A DNA stretch of 64,000 nucleotides from positions 3,348,001 through 3,412,000 of the forward strand of contig NZ_CP072611.1 of NCBI RefSeq assembly GCF_017815515.1, read 5' to 3'. Origin of the DNA: Aureimonas populi. GTDB taxonomy: Bacteria; Pseudomonadota; Alphaproteobacteria; Rhizobiales; Rhizobiaceae. The position numbers and the translations under genes are program-made. Position 1 is the first letter of the stretch, and every line of letters begins with the position of its first letter. The notes under the pieces were generated by a model. That model saw only the letters and a program-made list of their open reading frames with translations, ran no database searches and was not told the origin of the DNA. This document shows, one piece after another, positions 7,801-16,787 of this stretch.

Positions 7801-8775
7801 CTACCGTTCGCCCGCGGCGGGAACCTGTGCCCCGCCTTCGGAGATGCTGCGCAGCACCAGCACGGCCGCCGAGGCCCGGTTTTCCACCCCCAGCTTGGCG
7901 AACACCGCCTGGAGGTGCTTGTTCACGGTGCGCGGGCTCATGCCCAGGATATCGGCGATATCGCGATTGGCCTTGCCCCGCGCCAGCCAGATGGAGACCT
8001 CGGCCTCCCGCTCGGTCAGGGAGAAGCGCTGGCGGATCAGCGCCTGCGCCCGCGCCTCCTCGCTCAGCATCACGCGGAAGAGATGCTCGTCCTCCCCCGT
8101 CGTGCCGAGGAAGGACAGGTGCAGGGCCGGCCCGCGATAACCCTCCGCCATCGGCAGCACCCGAGAGCCGCCCTGCGCGTCGCTGCGCAGTTGCGTGCAA
8201 AGGGCGGCCGGCAGACTGAGAAGCCCCGGCTCGGCGACCAGAGCATCGGAGAGAAGCCGGCGCGCCTGGGGCGTGCACCACAGCACCCGCCCCCGCGCAT
8301 CGGCCGCCAGAAGGAAGCGGCCCGTGGTGTCCAGCGCCTCGCGGGCCCGCTGTGCCTCGCGCGCGGTGGAAAGATGCACGCGGATTCGCGCCAGAAGCTC
8401 GTCGGGCACGATGGGCTTGGCCAGATAGTCCACCGCCCCCGCCTCCAGTCCCTCCACCACATGCTCGGTCTCGGTCAGCCCGGTCATCACGATCACCGGC
8501 ACATGGCGCAGGCCTGCATCGGCCTTCAGCCGTCGCGTCGCCTCGAAACCGCCGATGCCGGGCATCACCGCGTCCATCAGCACGATGTCGGGCGTGATCT
8601 CCGCCGCGATCTGGAGCGCGCGCTCGCCGCTGGAGGCGACGAGCACCGTGGCTCCCGTGGTCTCCACCGCATCCGTGAGCATCCGCAGCGCGTCGGGCGA
8701 ATCGTCCACCACCAGCACGATGTCCGGCCCGGCGCGGAAGGCCGGCCCGTCGCGATCGGACGGGGCCTCATTCAT
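7801..8775 (-). CDS. LuxR-type response regulator paired with the transporter-like hybrid kinase
   Basis: A 324-residue response regulator: an N-terminal receiver domain (about residues 18-135, phospho-acceptor Asp68 in VLMDAVMPG, Lys in LAKPIVP), a central PAS-like stretch (about 150-250) and a C-terminal LuxR/NarL helix-turn-helix (LTEREAEVSIWLARGK ... SPRTVNKHL). Its ATG lies inside the last codons of the kinase gene (8-base overlap), so the two are translationally coupled and form a cognate pair. The best candidate targets are the divergent urtABCDE operon and its own operon, through the palindrome at 12198-12213; this is inference from position. The central region between receiver and HTH makes it longer than standard NarL-type regulators. 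Confidence 0.92.
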   Translation of the reverse strand: MNEAPSDRDGPAFRAGPDIVLVVDDSPDALRMLTDAVETTGATVLVASSGERALQIAAEITPDIVLMDAVMPGIGGFEATRRLKADAGLRHVPVIVMTGLTETEHVVEGLEAGAVDYLAKPIVPDELLARIRVHLSTAREAQRAREALDTTGRFLLAADARGRVLWCTPQARRLLSDALVAEPGLLSLPAALCTQLRSDAQGGSRVLPMAEGYRGPALHLSFLGTTGEDEHLFRVMLSEEARAQALIRQRFSLTEREAEVSIWLARGKANRDIADILGMSPRTVNKHLQAVFAKLGVENRASAAVLVLRSISEGGAQVPAAGER

Positions 8776-11700
8776 CGAGTGCGGCCTCGATGGCGGCGGC
8801 GTATCGCTCCATGTCGAAATCGCGCAAATGCATCCGCAGCCTTGCGGTGAAGGGTTCCAGCACGGGGTCGGCGTCGAGCTCGGCAAGCTTGCGCTCGATG
8901 CCGCGAACATAGCCGATCCGCCCCAGCCGCAGAAGCTCCGCCAGCACCGCCGGCTCCGGCGGAACAAGGGCCGGGGCGCCGGCGGCCTCCACGGCCGGAG
9001 CCCTCGCCGAAACCCAGCGCAGCCCGAGCAAGGATTCCAGGCTGGAGAGGAAGCGGCGCAGGTCGATGGGTTTGGCCATCAGCTCCTTCACCGAGGGCGC
9101 TTCCTCCCCCGGCGCGGGCCGCTCGCCGACATTGGCCGAGAGCATGACGACCGGCGCGCGCGGCAGGCACTCGTTCAGCGCCCGCGCCAGCGCCCAGCCG
9201 TCCATGCCCGGCATCTGGATATCGAGCACGCAAAGATCCGGGCGCACGTCCTGGACCAGCCGCAGGGCGGCCGGCCCGTCGGCGGCCGTCAGCACGACGA
9301 AGCCGAGCGGGCGCAGGATATCCGTCATCAGCTCGCGATGCACCTCCTCGTCATCGACGATGAGGATGGTGCGGCGCGCGCCCTCGTAGCCGATGGGAAG
9401 CGGCCCGCCGGCCGGGCGCGCCTCGCTCGACGGCAGCTCCCCGGCCAGCGGCGAGAGCATGACGCGCACGGTGAAGACGGACCCGGCGCCGGGCGTGGAG
9501 GTGGCGGTGATGTCGCCGCCCATGAGGCTCGCCAGAAGGCGCGTGATGGTGAGGCCAAGGCCGAGGCCCGGCGCCTTGCCGCGCGCCGCTACACCCCGCT
9601 CGAACGGCTCGAACACGCGCGAAAGCTCGGCCTCGGCCATGCCCGGCCCCGTATCCGTCACCGTGAAGGTCGCCACCTGGCTGCGATAGAGGATGGCGAG
9701 CGTCACCGAGCCGCGCTCGGTGTACTTCACCGCGTTGGACAGGACGTTGATGAGGATTTGCCGCAGGCGCTTCTCGTCGGTGCGCACCACCTGCGGCAGG
9801 CCGGCCGGCCGCAGGATGCGGAAGTCCAGCCCCCGCTCCCGCGCCTGGATGCGGAAGAGGTCTTCCAGCCCGTCGAGAAATTCCGGCAGGTTCAGCGGGC
9901 CGGCATTCAGGTGAAGCCGCCCCGTTTCGATGCGCGAGATGTCCAGGAGCCCGTCGATGAGCCCGGAGAGGTGCTCGGCGCTGTTGCGGATCACCCTGAT
10001 GCCGTTGCGCCGCTCGGCCGGGATCGTCTCGTCCTCTCCCAGAAGCTGCGCGTAGCCGAGCACGGTGTTCAGCGGCGTGCGCAACTCGTGGCTCATGCCC
10101 ACCACGTAGCGGCTCTTGGCAAGGCTGGCCGCCTCGGCCGCCTCCTTGGCCTTCTGCAAGGCCGCGTCGGTGGCCTGGTGCTTGTCGATCTCCTCCAGGA
10201 GCAGCGCGGTCTGGCGGGCCGTCTCCTCCTGCGCCACGCGCCGGCTGCGCTGGGCGAGCGTGAAGAACCATGTGGCGATGCCGGTGACGATGAGGAGGAT
10301 GAAGAAGGCCGCCCACAGCGCCGCGCCCACCGTTCCCGTCGCCTCCGGGTTCACGATGCTCGTCTGGTAGTAGATGAGCGAGAGCACGAGGCTGATGACG
10401 AGCGTCAGCAGCGTGAAGACGCCCAGATAGCGTCCGACGCTGGAGGTGGCGTGCCGCGCCAGCCGTTCGGGAAGCGTCGCGGCCACCAGCTCGGCCGCCT
10501 GCGCGGAAAACCGCGCATGTGGCTTGCACAGATCGCCGCAGCGCGCGTCCAGCGAGCAGCAGAGCGAGCAGATCGGCCCGGCATAGGCCGGGCAGTGCGC
10601 CATGTCCTCCGGCTCGAAGGGATGCTCGCAGATCGCGCATTGGATCTCGGACAGCCCGCTCCACTCGGCGCGGGGCTTGCGGGCGAGGTAGTAGCGCCCG
10701 CCCGTCACGAACGCGATGGCCGGCGAGACGACGAGCGCCGTGCCCAGCGCCAGGAAGGGCGAGAGCGACTGCGCCACGATGCCGAGCGCCCCGGAAAAGG
10801 CGACGAGCGACAGCACGGCGGCGGCCGCCATCGCCCCCGTGCCCACCGGGTTCACGTCGTAGAGATGGGCGCGCTTGAACTCGATGCCGGGCGGCGAGAG
10901 GCCGAGCGGCTTGTTGATCGCCAGATCCGCCACGATGGCGCCCAGCCAGGCGACGGCGACATTGGCGAAGAGGCCGAAGGTCGCCTCCAGCGCGCCGTAG
11001 ATGCCCAGCTCCATCAGAAGCAGCGCGATCATCACGTTGAAGACGAGCCAGACGACGCGGCCCGGATGGCTGTGGGTGAGGCGCGAGAAGAAGTTCGACC
11101 AGGCGAGCGAGCCCGCATAGGCGTTCATCACGTTGATCTTGAGCTGGGAGACCACGACGAAGAAGGCCATGACGAAGGTGGCGAGCGCAGGCGAGGAGAA
11201 GACGAAGCCGAAGGCGACGTCGTACATATGCGCGGGGTCCGCCGCGCTTTGCGGCACCACGCCATGGCGCAGCGCCAGGACGGCGAGGAAGGAGCCGAGC
11301 ACGATCTTCGGCGCGCCGAGCACGATCCAGCCCGGCCCCGCCGCCAGCATGGCCAGAAGCCAGTTGCGCGAGGGCCGGCCCTTCTCCGCCGGCAGGAAGC
11401 GCAGGATGTCCACCTGCTCGCCGATCTGCGGCATCAGCGCGAGGATCACCGAGGCCGCCGCGCCGAATTTCAGGATGTCGAACCCTTCCGCACCCCCTTC
11501 CAGCCCCGCAAAGCCCGTCCAGGCGGCCACCGCGCCGGGGTCGTGGAACAGGATGAAGCCGAGCGGCAGCACGTTGAGCAGGATCCAGAACGGCTGGGTG
11601 GCGAGCTGGAAGCGGCTGATCCACGTCACCCCATGGGTGACGAGCGGGATGACGGCGAAGGCGGAGACGACATAGCCGAGCCACAGCGGCAGGCCGAAGG

Positions 11701-12157
11701 CGATGTTCAGCGCGGCCGTCATGATCGCCGCCTCCACCGCGAAGAGGATGAAGGTGAAGGTCGCGTAGATGAGCGAGGTGACGGTGGAGCCGATATAGCC
11801 GAAGCCCGCGCCGCGCGTCAGAAGGTCGATGTCCAGCCCGTAGCGCGCCGAATAATGGCTGATCGGCAGTGCGGTGAGGAACAGCACCACGGAGACGACG
11901 AGGATGGCGGCCATGGCGTTGGTGAAGCCGAAGGCCAGCGTGATGGCCCCGCCCACCGCCTCCAGCGCCAGGAAGGAGATGGCGCCGATGGCCGTCTGCG
12001 ACACCCATTGCGGCGACCAGCGCCGCGCCTTCTTGGAGGTGAAGCGCAGCGCGTAGTCTTCCAGCGTCTGGTTGGCGACCCAGCGGTTGTAGTCCCGCCG
12101 CACGGGTAGGATGCGCTGCCGCCCGGTCATGGACTCCCTCAAGATGCCGCGCTCCAT
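8768..12157 (-). CDS. Hybrid sensor histidine kinase with N-terminal NCS1-type transporter domain
   Basis: A 1129-residue membrane protein. Residues about 25-490 form a multi-span region that resembles NCS1 (purine-cytosine permease type) transporters, opening with RRDYNRWVANQTLEDYALRF. A compact cluster of eight cysteines follows at 507-544 (CAIC ... CPAYAGPICSLCC ... CGDLC), likely a metal site. Two further membrane segments lead to a HisKA domain (phospho-acceptor His690 in GMSHELRTPLN), an HATPase domain (N box LSNAVKY, G boxes DTGPGM and GLGLGL), a receiver domain (Asp979 in LDIQMPG) and a helical C-terminal domain. It is followed by its response regulator and is divergent from urtABCDE, so the transporter part probably senses urea or a related nitrogen compound. 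An alternative ATG at 12130 would shorten it by 9 residues. Confidence 0.93.
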   Translation of the reverse strand: MERGILRESMTGRQRILPVRRDYNRWVANQTLEDYALRFTSKKARRWSPQWVSQTAIGAISFLALEAVGGAITLAFGFTNAMAAILVVSVVLFLTALPISHYSARYGLDIDLLTRGAGFGYIGSTVTSLIYATFTFILFAVEAAIMTAALNIAFGLPLWLGYVVSAFAVIPLVTHGVTWISRFQLATQPFWILLNVLPLGFILFHDPGAVAAWTGFAGLEGGAEGFDILKFGAAASVILALMPQIGEQVDILRFLPAEKGRPSRNWLLAMLAAGPGWIVLGAPKIVLGSFLAVLALRHGVVPQSAADPAHMYDVAFGFVFSSPALATFVMAFFVVVSQLKINVMNAYAGSLAWSNFFSRLTHSHPGRVVWLVFNVMIALLLMELGIYGALEATFGLFANVAVAWLGAIVADLAINKPLGLSPPGIEFKRAHLYDVNPVGTGAMAAAAVLSLVAFSGALGIVAQSLSPFLALGTALVVSPAIAFVTGGRYYLARKPRAEWSGLSEIQCAICEHPFEPEDMAHCPAYAGPICSLCCSLDARCGDLCKPHARFSAQAAELVAATLPERLARHATSSVGRYLGVFTLLTLVISLVLSLIYYQTSIVNPEATGTVGAALWAAFFILLIVTGIATWFFTLAQRSRRVAQEETARQTALLLEEIDKHQATDAALQKAKEAAEAASLAKSRYVVGMSHELRTPLNTVLGYAQLLGEDETIPAERRNGIRVIRNSAEHLSGLIDGLLDISRIETGRLHLNAGPLNLPEFLDGLEDLFRIQARERGLDFRILRPAGLPQVVRTDEKRLRQILINVLSNAVKYTERGSVTLAILYRSQVATFTVTDTGPGMAEAELSRVFEPFERGVAARGKAPGLGLGLTITRLLASLMGGDITATSTPGAGSVFTVRVMLSPLAGELPSSEARPAGGPLPIGYEGARRTILIVDDEEVHRELMTDILRPLGFVVLTAADGPAALRLVQDVRPDLCVLDIQMPGMDGWALARALNECLPRAPVVMLSANVGERPAPGEEAPSVKELMAKPIDLRRFLSSLESLLGLRWVSARAPAVEAAGAPALVPPEPAVLAELLRLGRIGYVRGIERKLAELDADPVLEPFTARLRMHLRDFDMERYAAAIEAALDE

Positions 12158-12197
12158 TGTGGCCTTCGCCGCCCCCCGCCGCGCAAGCCCGGCGATC

Positions 12198-12213
12198 TAC
12201 GTCGTTTGACGTA
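12198..12213. promoter_or_regulatory. Candidate operator between the sensor kinase and urtA
   Basis: TACGTC-GTTT-GACGTA is a perfect 6+6 palindrome with a 4-base spacer, in the 150-base divergent gap between the kinase (start 12157) and urtA (start 12308). Dyads of this size fit dimeric LuxR-type regulators such as the neighbouring response regulator. It could serve both directions. No other strong dyad was seen in the gap. Confidence 0.45.
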
Positions 12214-12307
12214 TACCCTTATTCTCCCGCAGTGCCGAAGGTCCCCCTCGCGCAACACGCCCGGCGGCGTTGCAACCGGATCACCGAAACGACAGGGGAC
12301 AGGCATC

Positions 12308-13630
12308 ATGAAGTTCAAGAGAACGGGCATTCTGGGCGGCCTCTTCAGCGCGCTCATGCTCTCCACCCTCGCCGCCGGCGCGCAGGAGCCCTCCGGCGAG
12401 CCGATCAAGGTCGGCATCCTGCATTCGCTGTCCGGCACCATGGCCATCTCCGAGACGACGCTGAAGGACGTCATGGAGATGCTGATCGCCGACCAGAACG
12501 AGAAGGGCGGCCTTCTGGGCCGGCCCTTGGAGGCCGTGGTCGTCGATCCCGCCTCCGACTGGCCGCGCTTTGCCGAGCAGGCCCGCCAGCTCCTGGCCGA
12601 GGACGAGGTGGACGCCGTGTTCGGCGCCTGGACCTCGGTGTCGCGCAAATCCGTCCTGCCGGTATTCGAGGAGCTGAACGGCATCCTCTTCTACCCCGTT
12701 CAGTACGAGGGCGAGGAATCCTCGCGCAACATCTTCTACACGGGCGCGGCCCCCAACCAGCAGGCCATCCCGGCGGTCAACTACCTTGCCGAGGAAGAGG
12801 GCATCGAGCGCTGGGTGCTGGCCGGCACCGACTATGTGTACCCGCGCACCACCAACCGCATCCTCGAAACCTACCTGAAGGACGAGCTGGGGGTGGCGCA
12901 GGAGGATATCCTCATCAACTACACGCCCTTCGGCCATTCCGACTGGCAGTCCATCGTCTCGGAGATCAAGAGCTTCGGCTCGGCCGGCAAGCGCACCGCC
13001 GTCGTCTCCACCGTGAACGGCGACGCCAACGTGCCGTTCTACCGCGAGCTGGCCAACCAGGGCGTCTCGGCCGAGGACATCCCCGTCGTCGCCTTCTCGG
13101 TGGGCGAGGAGGAGCTGGCGGGCATCGACACCGGCCCGCTCGTCGGCCATCTCGCCGCCTGGAACTACTTCATGAGCGTCGATACGGACGAGAATCTCGA
13201 CTTCATCGACAAGTGGCACGCCTTCATCGGCAGCGAGGAGCGCGTGACCAACGACCCGATGGAGGCCCACTATATCGGCTTCAACATGTGGGTGAAGGCG
13301 GTGGAGAAGGCCGGCACGACCGACACGGACGCCGTGATCGACGCGATGATCGGCGTGGCCGTGCCGAACCTGTCCGGCGGCTATTCGGCCATGATGCCCA
13401 ACCACCACATCACCAAGCCGGTGCTGATCGGCGAAATCCAGGACGACGGCCAGTTCGAGACCGTCTGGCAGACGCCGGGCACGGTCGTGGCGCAGGAATG
13501 GTCGCCCTATCTGGAAGGCTCGCGCGACCTCATCGCCGACTGGCGCGCCCCGCTTTCCTGCGGCAACTTCAACGTGAGGACCGGAAGCTGCGGCGGCCAG
13601 GGCGCGGAAGCGGCCGCCCCCGCCAACTGA
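12308..13630 (+). CDS. urtA: Urea ABC transporter substrate-binding protein UrtA
   Basis: Periplasmic binding protein of 440 residues for the high-affinity urea (and short amide) ABC importer. A signal peptide covers about residues 1-25 (LSTLAAGAQ). The mature part begins with the family motif IKVGILHSLSGTMAISET, and the lines FGAWTSVSRKSVLPVFE and NILFYPVQYEGEE-like segments are typical of UrtA rather than of amino-acid binding LivJ proteins. First gene of urtABCDE; the ATG at 12308 follows GACAGGGGACAGG. Regulation is probably by the divergent two-component system and by nitrogen status. Confidence 0.96.
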   Translation: MKFKRTGILGGLFSALMLSTLAAGAQEPSGEPIKVGILHSLSGTMAISETTLKDVMEMLIADQNEKGGLLGRPLEAVVVDPASDWPRFAEQARQLLAEDEVDAVFGAWTSVSRKSVLPVFEELNGILFYPVQYEGEESSRNIFYTGAAPNQQAIPAVNYLAEEEGIERWVLAGTDYVYPRTTNRILETYLKDELGVAQEDILINYTPFGHSDWQSIVSEIKSFGSAGKRTAVVSTVNGDANVPFYRELANQGVSAEDIPVVAFSVGEEELAGIDTGPLVGHLAAWNYFMSVDTDENLDFIDKWHAFIGSEERVTNDPMEAHYIGFNMWVKAVEKAGTTDTDAVIDAMIGVAVPNLSGGYSAMMPNHHITKPVLIGEIQDDGQFETVWQTPGTVVAQEWSPYLEGSRDLIADWRAPLSCGNFNVRTGSCGGQGAEAAAPAN

Positions 13631-14026
13631 CGGGGCGGAGCCGGCGGGGGCGCAAGCGCCCTCGCCCCTCCGGGCTCTTCGCCTTCCGGCCTGCGATGGC
13701 CGCCACCCGCGCCTAGCTCAGCCGTCCCTTCGCCTTCGTCATCCGCCCCTACTGCCGCAGTCACTCTACCTGCTGCCGTACTACCTACCGCCACAGTCAT
13801 CCCGGACTCGATCCGGGATGACTATGGCAGAGGCAGAGGCGGCGGCCGTGGCATCGGCAGATGCAGGGCGGGCGGAAGACGGAATACCGGCCATGCGCTG
13901 CTTCGAGGGAGCGGAGGAGCGCGACCCGCAGCCTCGCCACAACGCCGGACGGGCGCCCCGCCGCGCCCTCCCTCCCGATGCCGGGCCCGCCCCAGGGGCG
14001 GCGCCTTCCCGATCCGGGGATTCTCG
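13631..14026 (+). other. 396-base urtA-urtB gap with hairpin and palindromic element, no gene
   Basis: An unusually long gap inside an otherwise tight operon. It starts with a G+C-rich hairpin at 13643-13666 (GGCGGGGGCGC, AA, GCGCCCTCGCC), without a T run, which may stabilise the urtA message or attenuate downstream reading. It also holds a long palindrome at 13790-13828 listed separately, preceded by two similar 15-base units (CTACTGCCGCAGTCA at about 13750 and CTACCGCCACAGTCA at about 13785). Open frames across the gap lack ribosome sites and recognisable products, so no protein is called. Confidence 0.6.
13790..13828. repeat. Long intergenic palindrome (dispersed-element type)
   Basis: GTCATCCCGGA and TCCGGGATGAC form a perfect 11-base stem around CTCGA; the pairing extends outward to 17 bases with a single mismatch (GCCAC versus TATGGC). 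GTCATCCCGGA-type palindromes are a familiar dispersed intergenic repeat in alphaproteobacteria. This is the only copy seen in the window. Confidence 0.7.
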
Positions 14027-15637
14027 ATGATCGCATTCCTCCGCCACATGGCGCTGCTTCTGGCGCTTCTCGCCGCCCCGCCAGCCCTGGCCCAGGGCAC
14101 GGAGCTTCGTCCGCTCGTCGACGCGCTGGGCGCGGCGGGCGGCTTCGACGCGGTGGAGCGCGCCATCGCCCAACTGGCCGCCACGGGCGACCCGGCCGCC
14201 GCGCCGGTCCTGCGCCATCTGGGCGAGGGCGACCTCGTGGTGCGCTCCACCGATGGGCGCGTTTTCGTGGGAGAGCGCGACGGGCGCGTCTATACCCTGA
14301 CCGACCCCCTCACCGGCGAGGCGGCGGGCGAGGCGCCGCGCGGCGATGTGGACGCCATCCGCGTCAACAACCGCGTGCGCCGCGCCGTCACCGCCGCCAT
14401 GGGCTCGCTGACCTTGCAGAGCCCCAGCATCGCGCAGCGCCGGGCCGCCGCGCAGGCCATATTCTCCGCGCGCGACGCCGCCTCCATCGAGGCGCTGGAC
14501 GCGGCCATCGCGCAGGAAACCGTTCCCTCCGTCGCCGCGCTGATGCGCCAGGCCCGCGCCGCCGCCATCCTGAACTCCGACCGGCCGGAGGAAGAGAAGA
14601 TCGAGGCCATCGAGCTGGTCGCCGAACGCGGGGACCGCGACGCGCTGGTGCTGCTCACCCCGCTGGCCGAGGGCGAGGGCGCGCTGGCGCAGGCCGCCGG
14701 CGCGGGCCTGTCCTCGATCCAGTCGCGCCTGGCGATGATCGATTTCGCGCAGAACCTCTTCTACGGCCTCTCGCTCGGCTCCGTGCTCCTGCTGGCGGCC
14801 GTCGGCCTTGCCGTCACCTTCGGCGTCATGGGGGTCATCAACATGGCCCATGGCGAGATGGTGATGATCGGCGCCTACACCACCTTCGTGGTGCAGGGGC
14901 TCATGCGCACGCACGCGCCCGGCCTGTTCGACTTCTCGCTGCTCTTCGCGCTGCCCGCCGCCTTCCTCGTGGCGGGCACCATCGGGGTCGCCATTGAGCG
15001 CGGGATCATCCGCTGGCTCTATGGCCGGCCGCTGGAAACGCTGCTGGCCACATGGGGCGTCTCGCTCATCCTCCAGCAGGCCACGCGTTCCACCTTCGGC
15101 GCCTCCAACCGCGAGGTTTCCTCACCCTCCTGGATGAGCGGCACAATCGATGTCCTGGGCGCGCAGCTCACGCTCAACCGCCTCGTCATCATCGGCTTCT
15201 CGCTCGCCGTGCTTCTCGGGCTCATGCTCCTGATGAAGATGACGAGCTTCGGCCTGTCGATGCGCGCGGCCACGCAGAACCGGCGCATGGCCGCCGCCAT
15301 GGGCATCCGCACCCCCTGGGTGGACGCCATGACGTTCGGCCTCGGCTCCGGCATCGCGGGGCTGGCGGGCGTGGCGCTGAGCCAGATCGACAATGTCAGC
15401 CCCAATCTCGGCCAGAGCTACATCATCGACAGCTTCCTCGTGGTGGTGTTCGGCGGCGTCGGCTCGCTCTGGGGCACGCTGACGGCGGCCATGAGCCTCG
15501 GCGTCGTCAACAAGTTCCTCGAACCCTATGCCGGGGCGGTGCTCGCCAAGATCCTTGTGCTGGTGCTCGTCATCCTGTTCATCCAGAAGCGGCCGCGCGG
15601 CCTCTTCGCCCAAAAAGGAAGGGCGGTGGAGGCATGA
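14027..15637 (+). CDS. urtB: Urea ABC transporter permease UrtB
   Basis: Inner-membrane permease of 536 residues. A signal-like segment (residues about 1-24) is followed by a roughly 215-residue extracytoplasmic region made of alpha-helical, Ala-rich segments, then by a LivH-type membrane domain from about residue 240 with the motifs GVMGVINMAHGEMVMIGAYT and GGVGSLWGTL. The long N-terminal extension is typical of UrtB and separates it from ordinary branched-chain amino-acid permeases. Its stop overlaps the urtC start (ATGA), so translation of the two is coupled. Confidence 0.95.
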   Translation: MIAFLRHMALLLALLAAPPALAQGTELRPLVDALGAAGGFDAVERAIAQLAATGDPAAAPVLRHLGEGDLVVRSTDGRVFVGERDGRVYTLTDPLTGEAAGEAPRGDVDAIRVNNRVRRAVTAAMGSLTLQSPSIAQRRAAAQAIFSARDAASIEALDAAIAQETVPSVAALMRQARAAAILNSDRPEEEKIEAIELVAERGDRDALVLLTPLAEGEGALAQAAGAGLSSIQSRLAMIDFAQNLFYGLSLGSVLLLAAVGLAVTFGVMGVINMAHGEMVMIGAYTTFVVQGLMRTHAPGLFDFSLLFALPAAFLVAGTIGVAIERGIIRWLYGRPLETLLATWGVSLILQQATRSTFGASNREVSSPSWMSGTIDVLGAQLTLNRLVIIGFSLAVLLGLMLLMKMTSFGLSMRAATQNRRMAAAMGIRTPWVDAMTFGLGSGIAGLAGVALSQIDNVSPNLGQSYIIDSFLVVVFGGVGSLWGTLTAAMSLGVVNKFLEPYAGAVLAKILVLVLVILFIQKRPRGLFAQKGRAVEA

Positions 15638-16782
15638 TCGCGACCCGTCTTCTCGGAAACTGGGGCGGGCGCGCCTTCGTCGCCCTGCTTCTGGCGGCGG
15701 CGCTCTTCATGCCGCTCTCCAACGCCTTCCTCTCGCCGGGGGACGCGCTCTACGTGCCGACCACCTGGGTGGTGCTTCTCGGCCGCTGGATGGCCTTCGC
15801 GCTGCTCGCGCTCGCGCTCGACCTCGTCTGGGGCTATTGCGGCATCCTCTCGCTCGGCCACGGCGCCTTCTTCGCGCTCGGCGGCTACGCCATCGGAATG
15901 CACATGATGCGGGAGATCGGGCCGCGCGGGCAGTACGGCAATCCGAACCTGCCCGACTTCATGGTCTTCCTGAACTGGAGCGAGTTGCCCTGGTACTGGT
16001 GGGGGTTCGGCAATTTCTGGTTCGCGGCGCTGATGGTCATGGCCGTGCCGGGGCTGCTCGCCTTCGTCTTCGGCTGGTTCGCCTTCCGCTCGCGCGTCAC
16101 GGGCGTCTACCTCTCCATCATCACGCAGGCCATGACCTTCGCGCTGATGCTGGCCTTCTTCCGCAACGAGATGGGCTTCGGCGGCAATAACGGCCTCACC
16201 GATTTCCGCGACATCCTCGGCTTCGACCTGCGGGCCCGCGAGACGCGCGTGGCGCTGTTCTCCATCACGGCGCTGGCGCTGGCGGGGGGCTATCTGGTGG
16301 CGCGCGCGGTCGTCACCTCCAAGCTCGGCCTCGTCATCGTGGCCATCCGCGACGCGGAGAGCCGCGCCCGCTTCCTCGGCTACCGGGTGGAGCGCTTCAA
16401 GCTCTTCGTCTTCACCCTCTCGGCGGTGATGGCGGGCATTGCCGGCGCGCTCTACGTGCCGCAGACCGGAATCATCAATCCGGGCGAGTTCGCCCCCGCC
16501 AATTCCATCGAGGCGGTGATCTGGGTGGCGGTCGGCGGGCGCGGCACATTGTGGGGCGCCGCGCTCGGCGCGGTGCTCGTCAACGCGGCCAAGTCCTGGC
16601 TCACGGGCTTCGCGCCCGGCCTGTGGCTCTTCGCGCTGGGCGGGCTCTTCGTCGCCGTCACGCTGTTCCTGCCGCGCGGGCTCGTCGGCACGGTCGAGCA
16701 CGGCTGGTCGGCGCTCACCGAGCGCCGCCGCGCCCGGGCCGCAGAAAAGGGTGCGGCCCCCGCCCCCAGCCCAGCGGAGTAG
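15634..16782 (+). CDS. urtC: Urea ABC transporter permease UrtC
   Basis: Second membrane subunit of the urea importer, 382 residues, LivM-like, with about ten membrane segments. Recognisable family stretches are YCGILSLGHGAFFALGGY and the cytoplasmic coupling loop AIRDAESRARFLGYRVERFK, which contacts the ATPases UrtD/UrtE. The ATG overlaps the urtB stop by 4 bases. The last 30 residues are Ala/Arg-rich and probably disordered. Confidence 0.95.
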   Translation: MIATRLLGNWGGRAFVALLLAAALFMPLSNAFLSPGDALYVPTTWVVLLGRWMAFALLALALDLVWGYCGILSLGHGAFFALGGYAIGMHMMREIGPRGQYGNPNLPDFMVFLNWSELPWYWWGFGNFWFAALMVMAVPGLLAFVFGWFAFRSRVTGVYLSIITQAMTFALMLAFFRNEMGFGGNNGLTDFRDILGFDLRARETRVALFSITALALAGGYLVARAVVTSKLGLVIVAIRDAESRARFLGYRVERFKLFVFTLSAVMAGIAGALYVPQTGIINPGEFAPANSIEAVIWVAVGGRGTLWGAALGAVLVNAAKSWLTGFAPGLWLFALGGLFVAVTLFLPRGLVGTVEHGWSALTERRRARAAEKGAAPAPSPAE

Positions 16783-16787
16783 AGAAG

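Noticed and set aside
8555..12109. A 1184-residue open frame on the plus strand opposite the sensor kinase
   Set aside because: Its product is an Arg/His/Gly-rich string without domains. It is the GC-rich mirror of the kinase gene, whose own frame carries complete kinase, receiver and membrane segments.
13861..14997. Plus-strand frame overlapping the start of urtB
   Set aside because: Arg/Pro-rich product, different frame from the conserved UrtB permease, no ribosome site.
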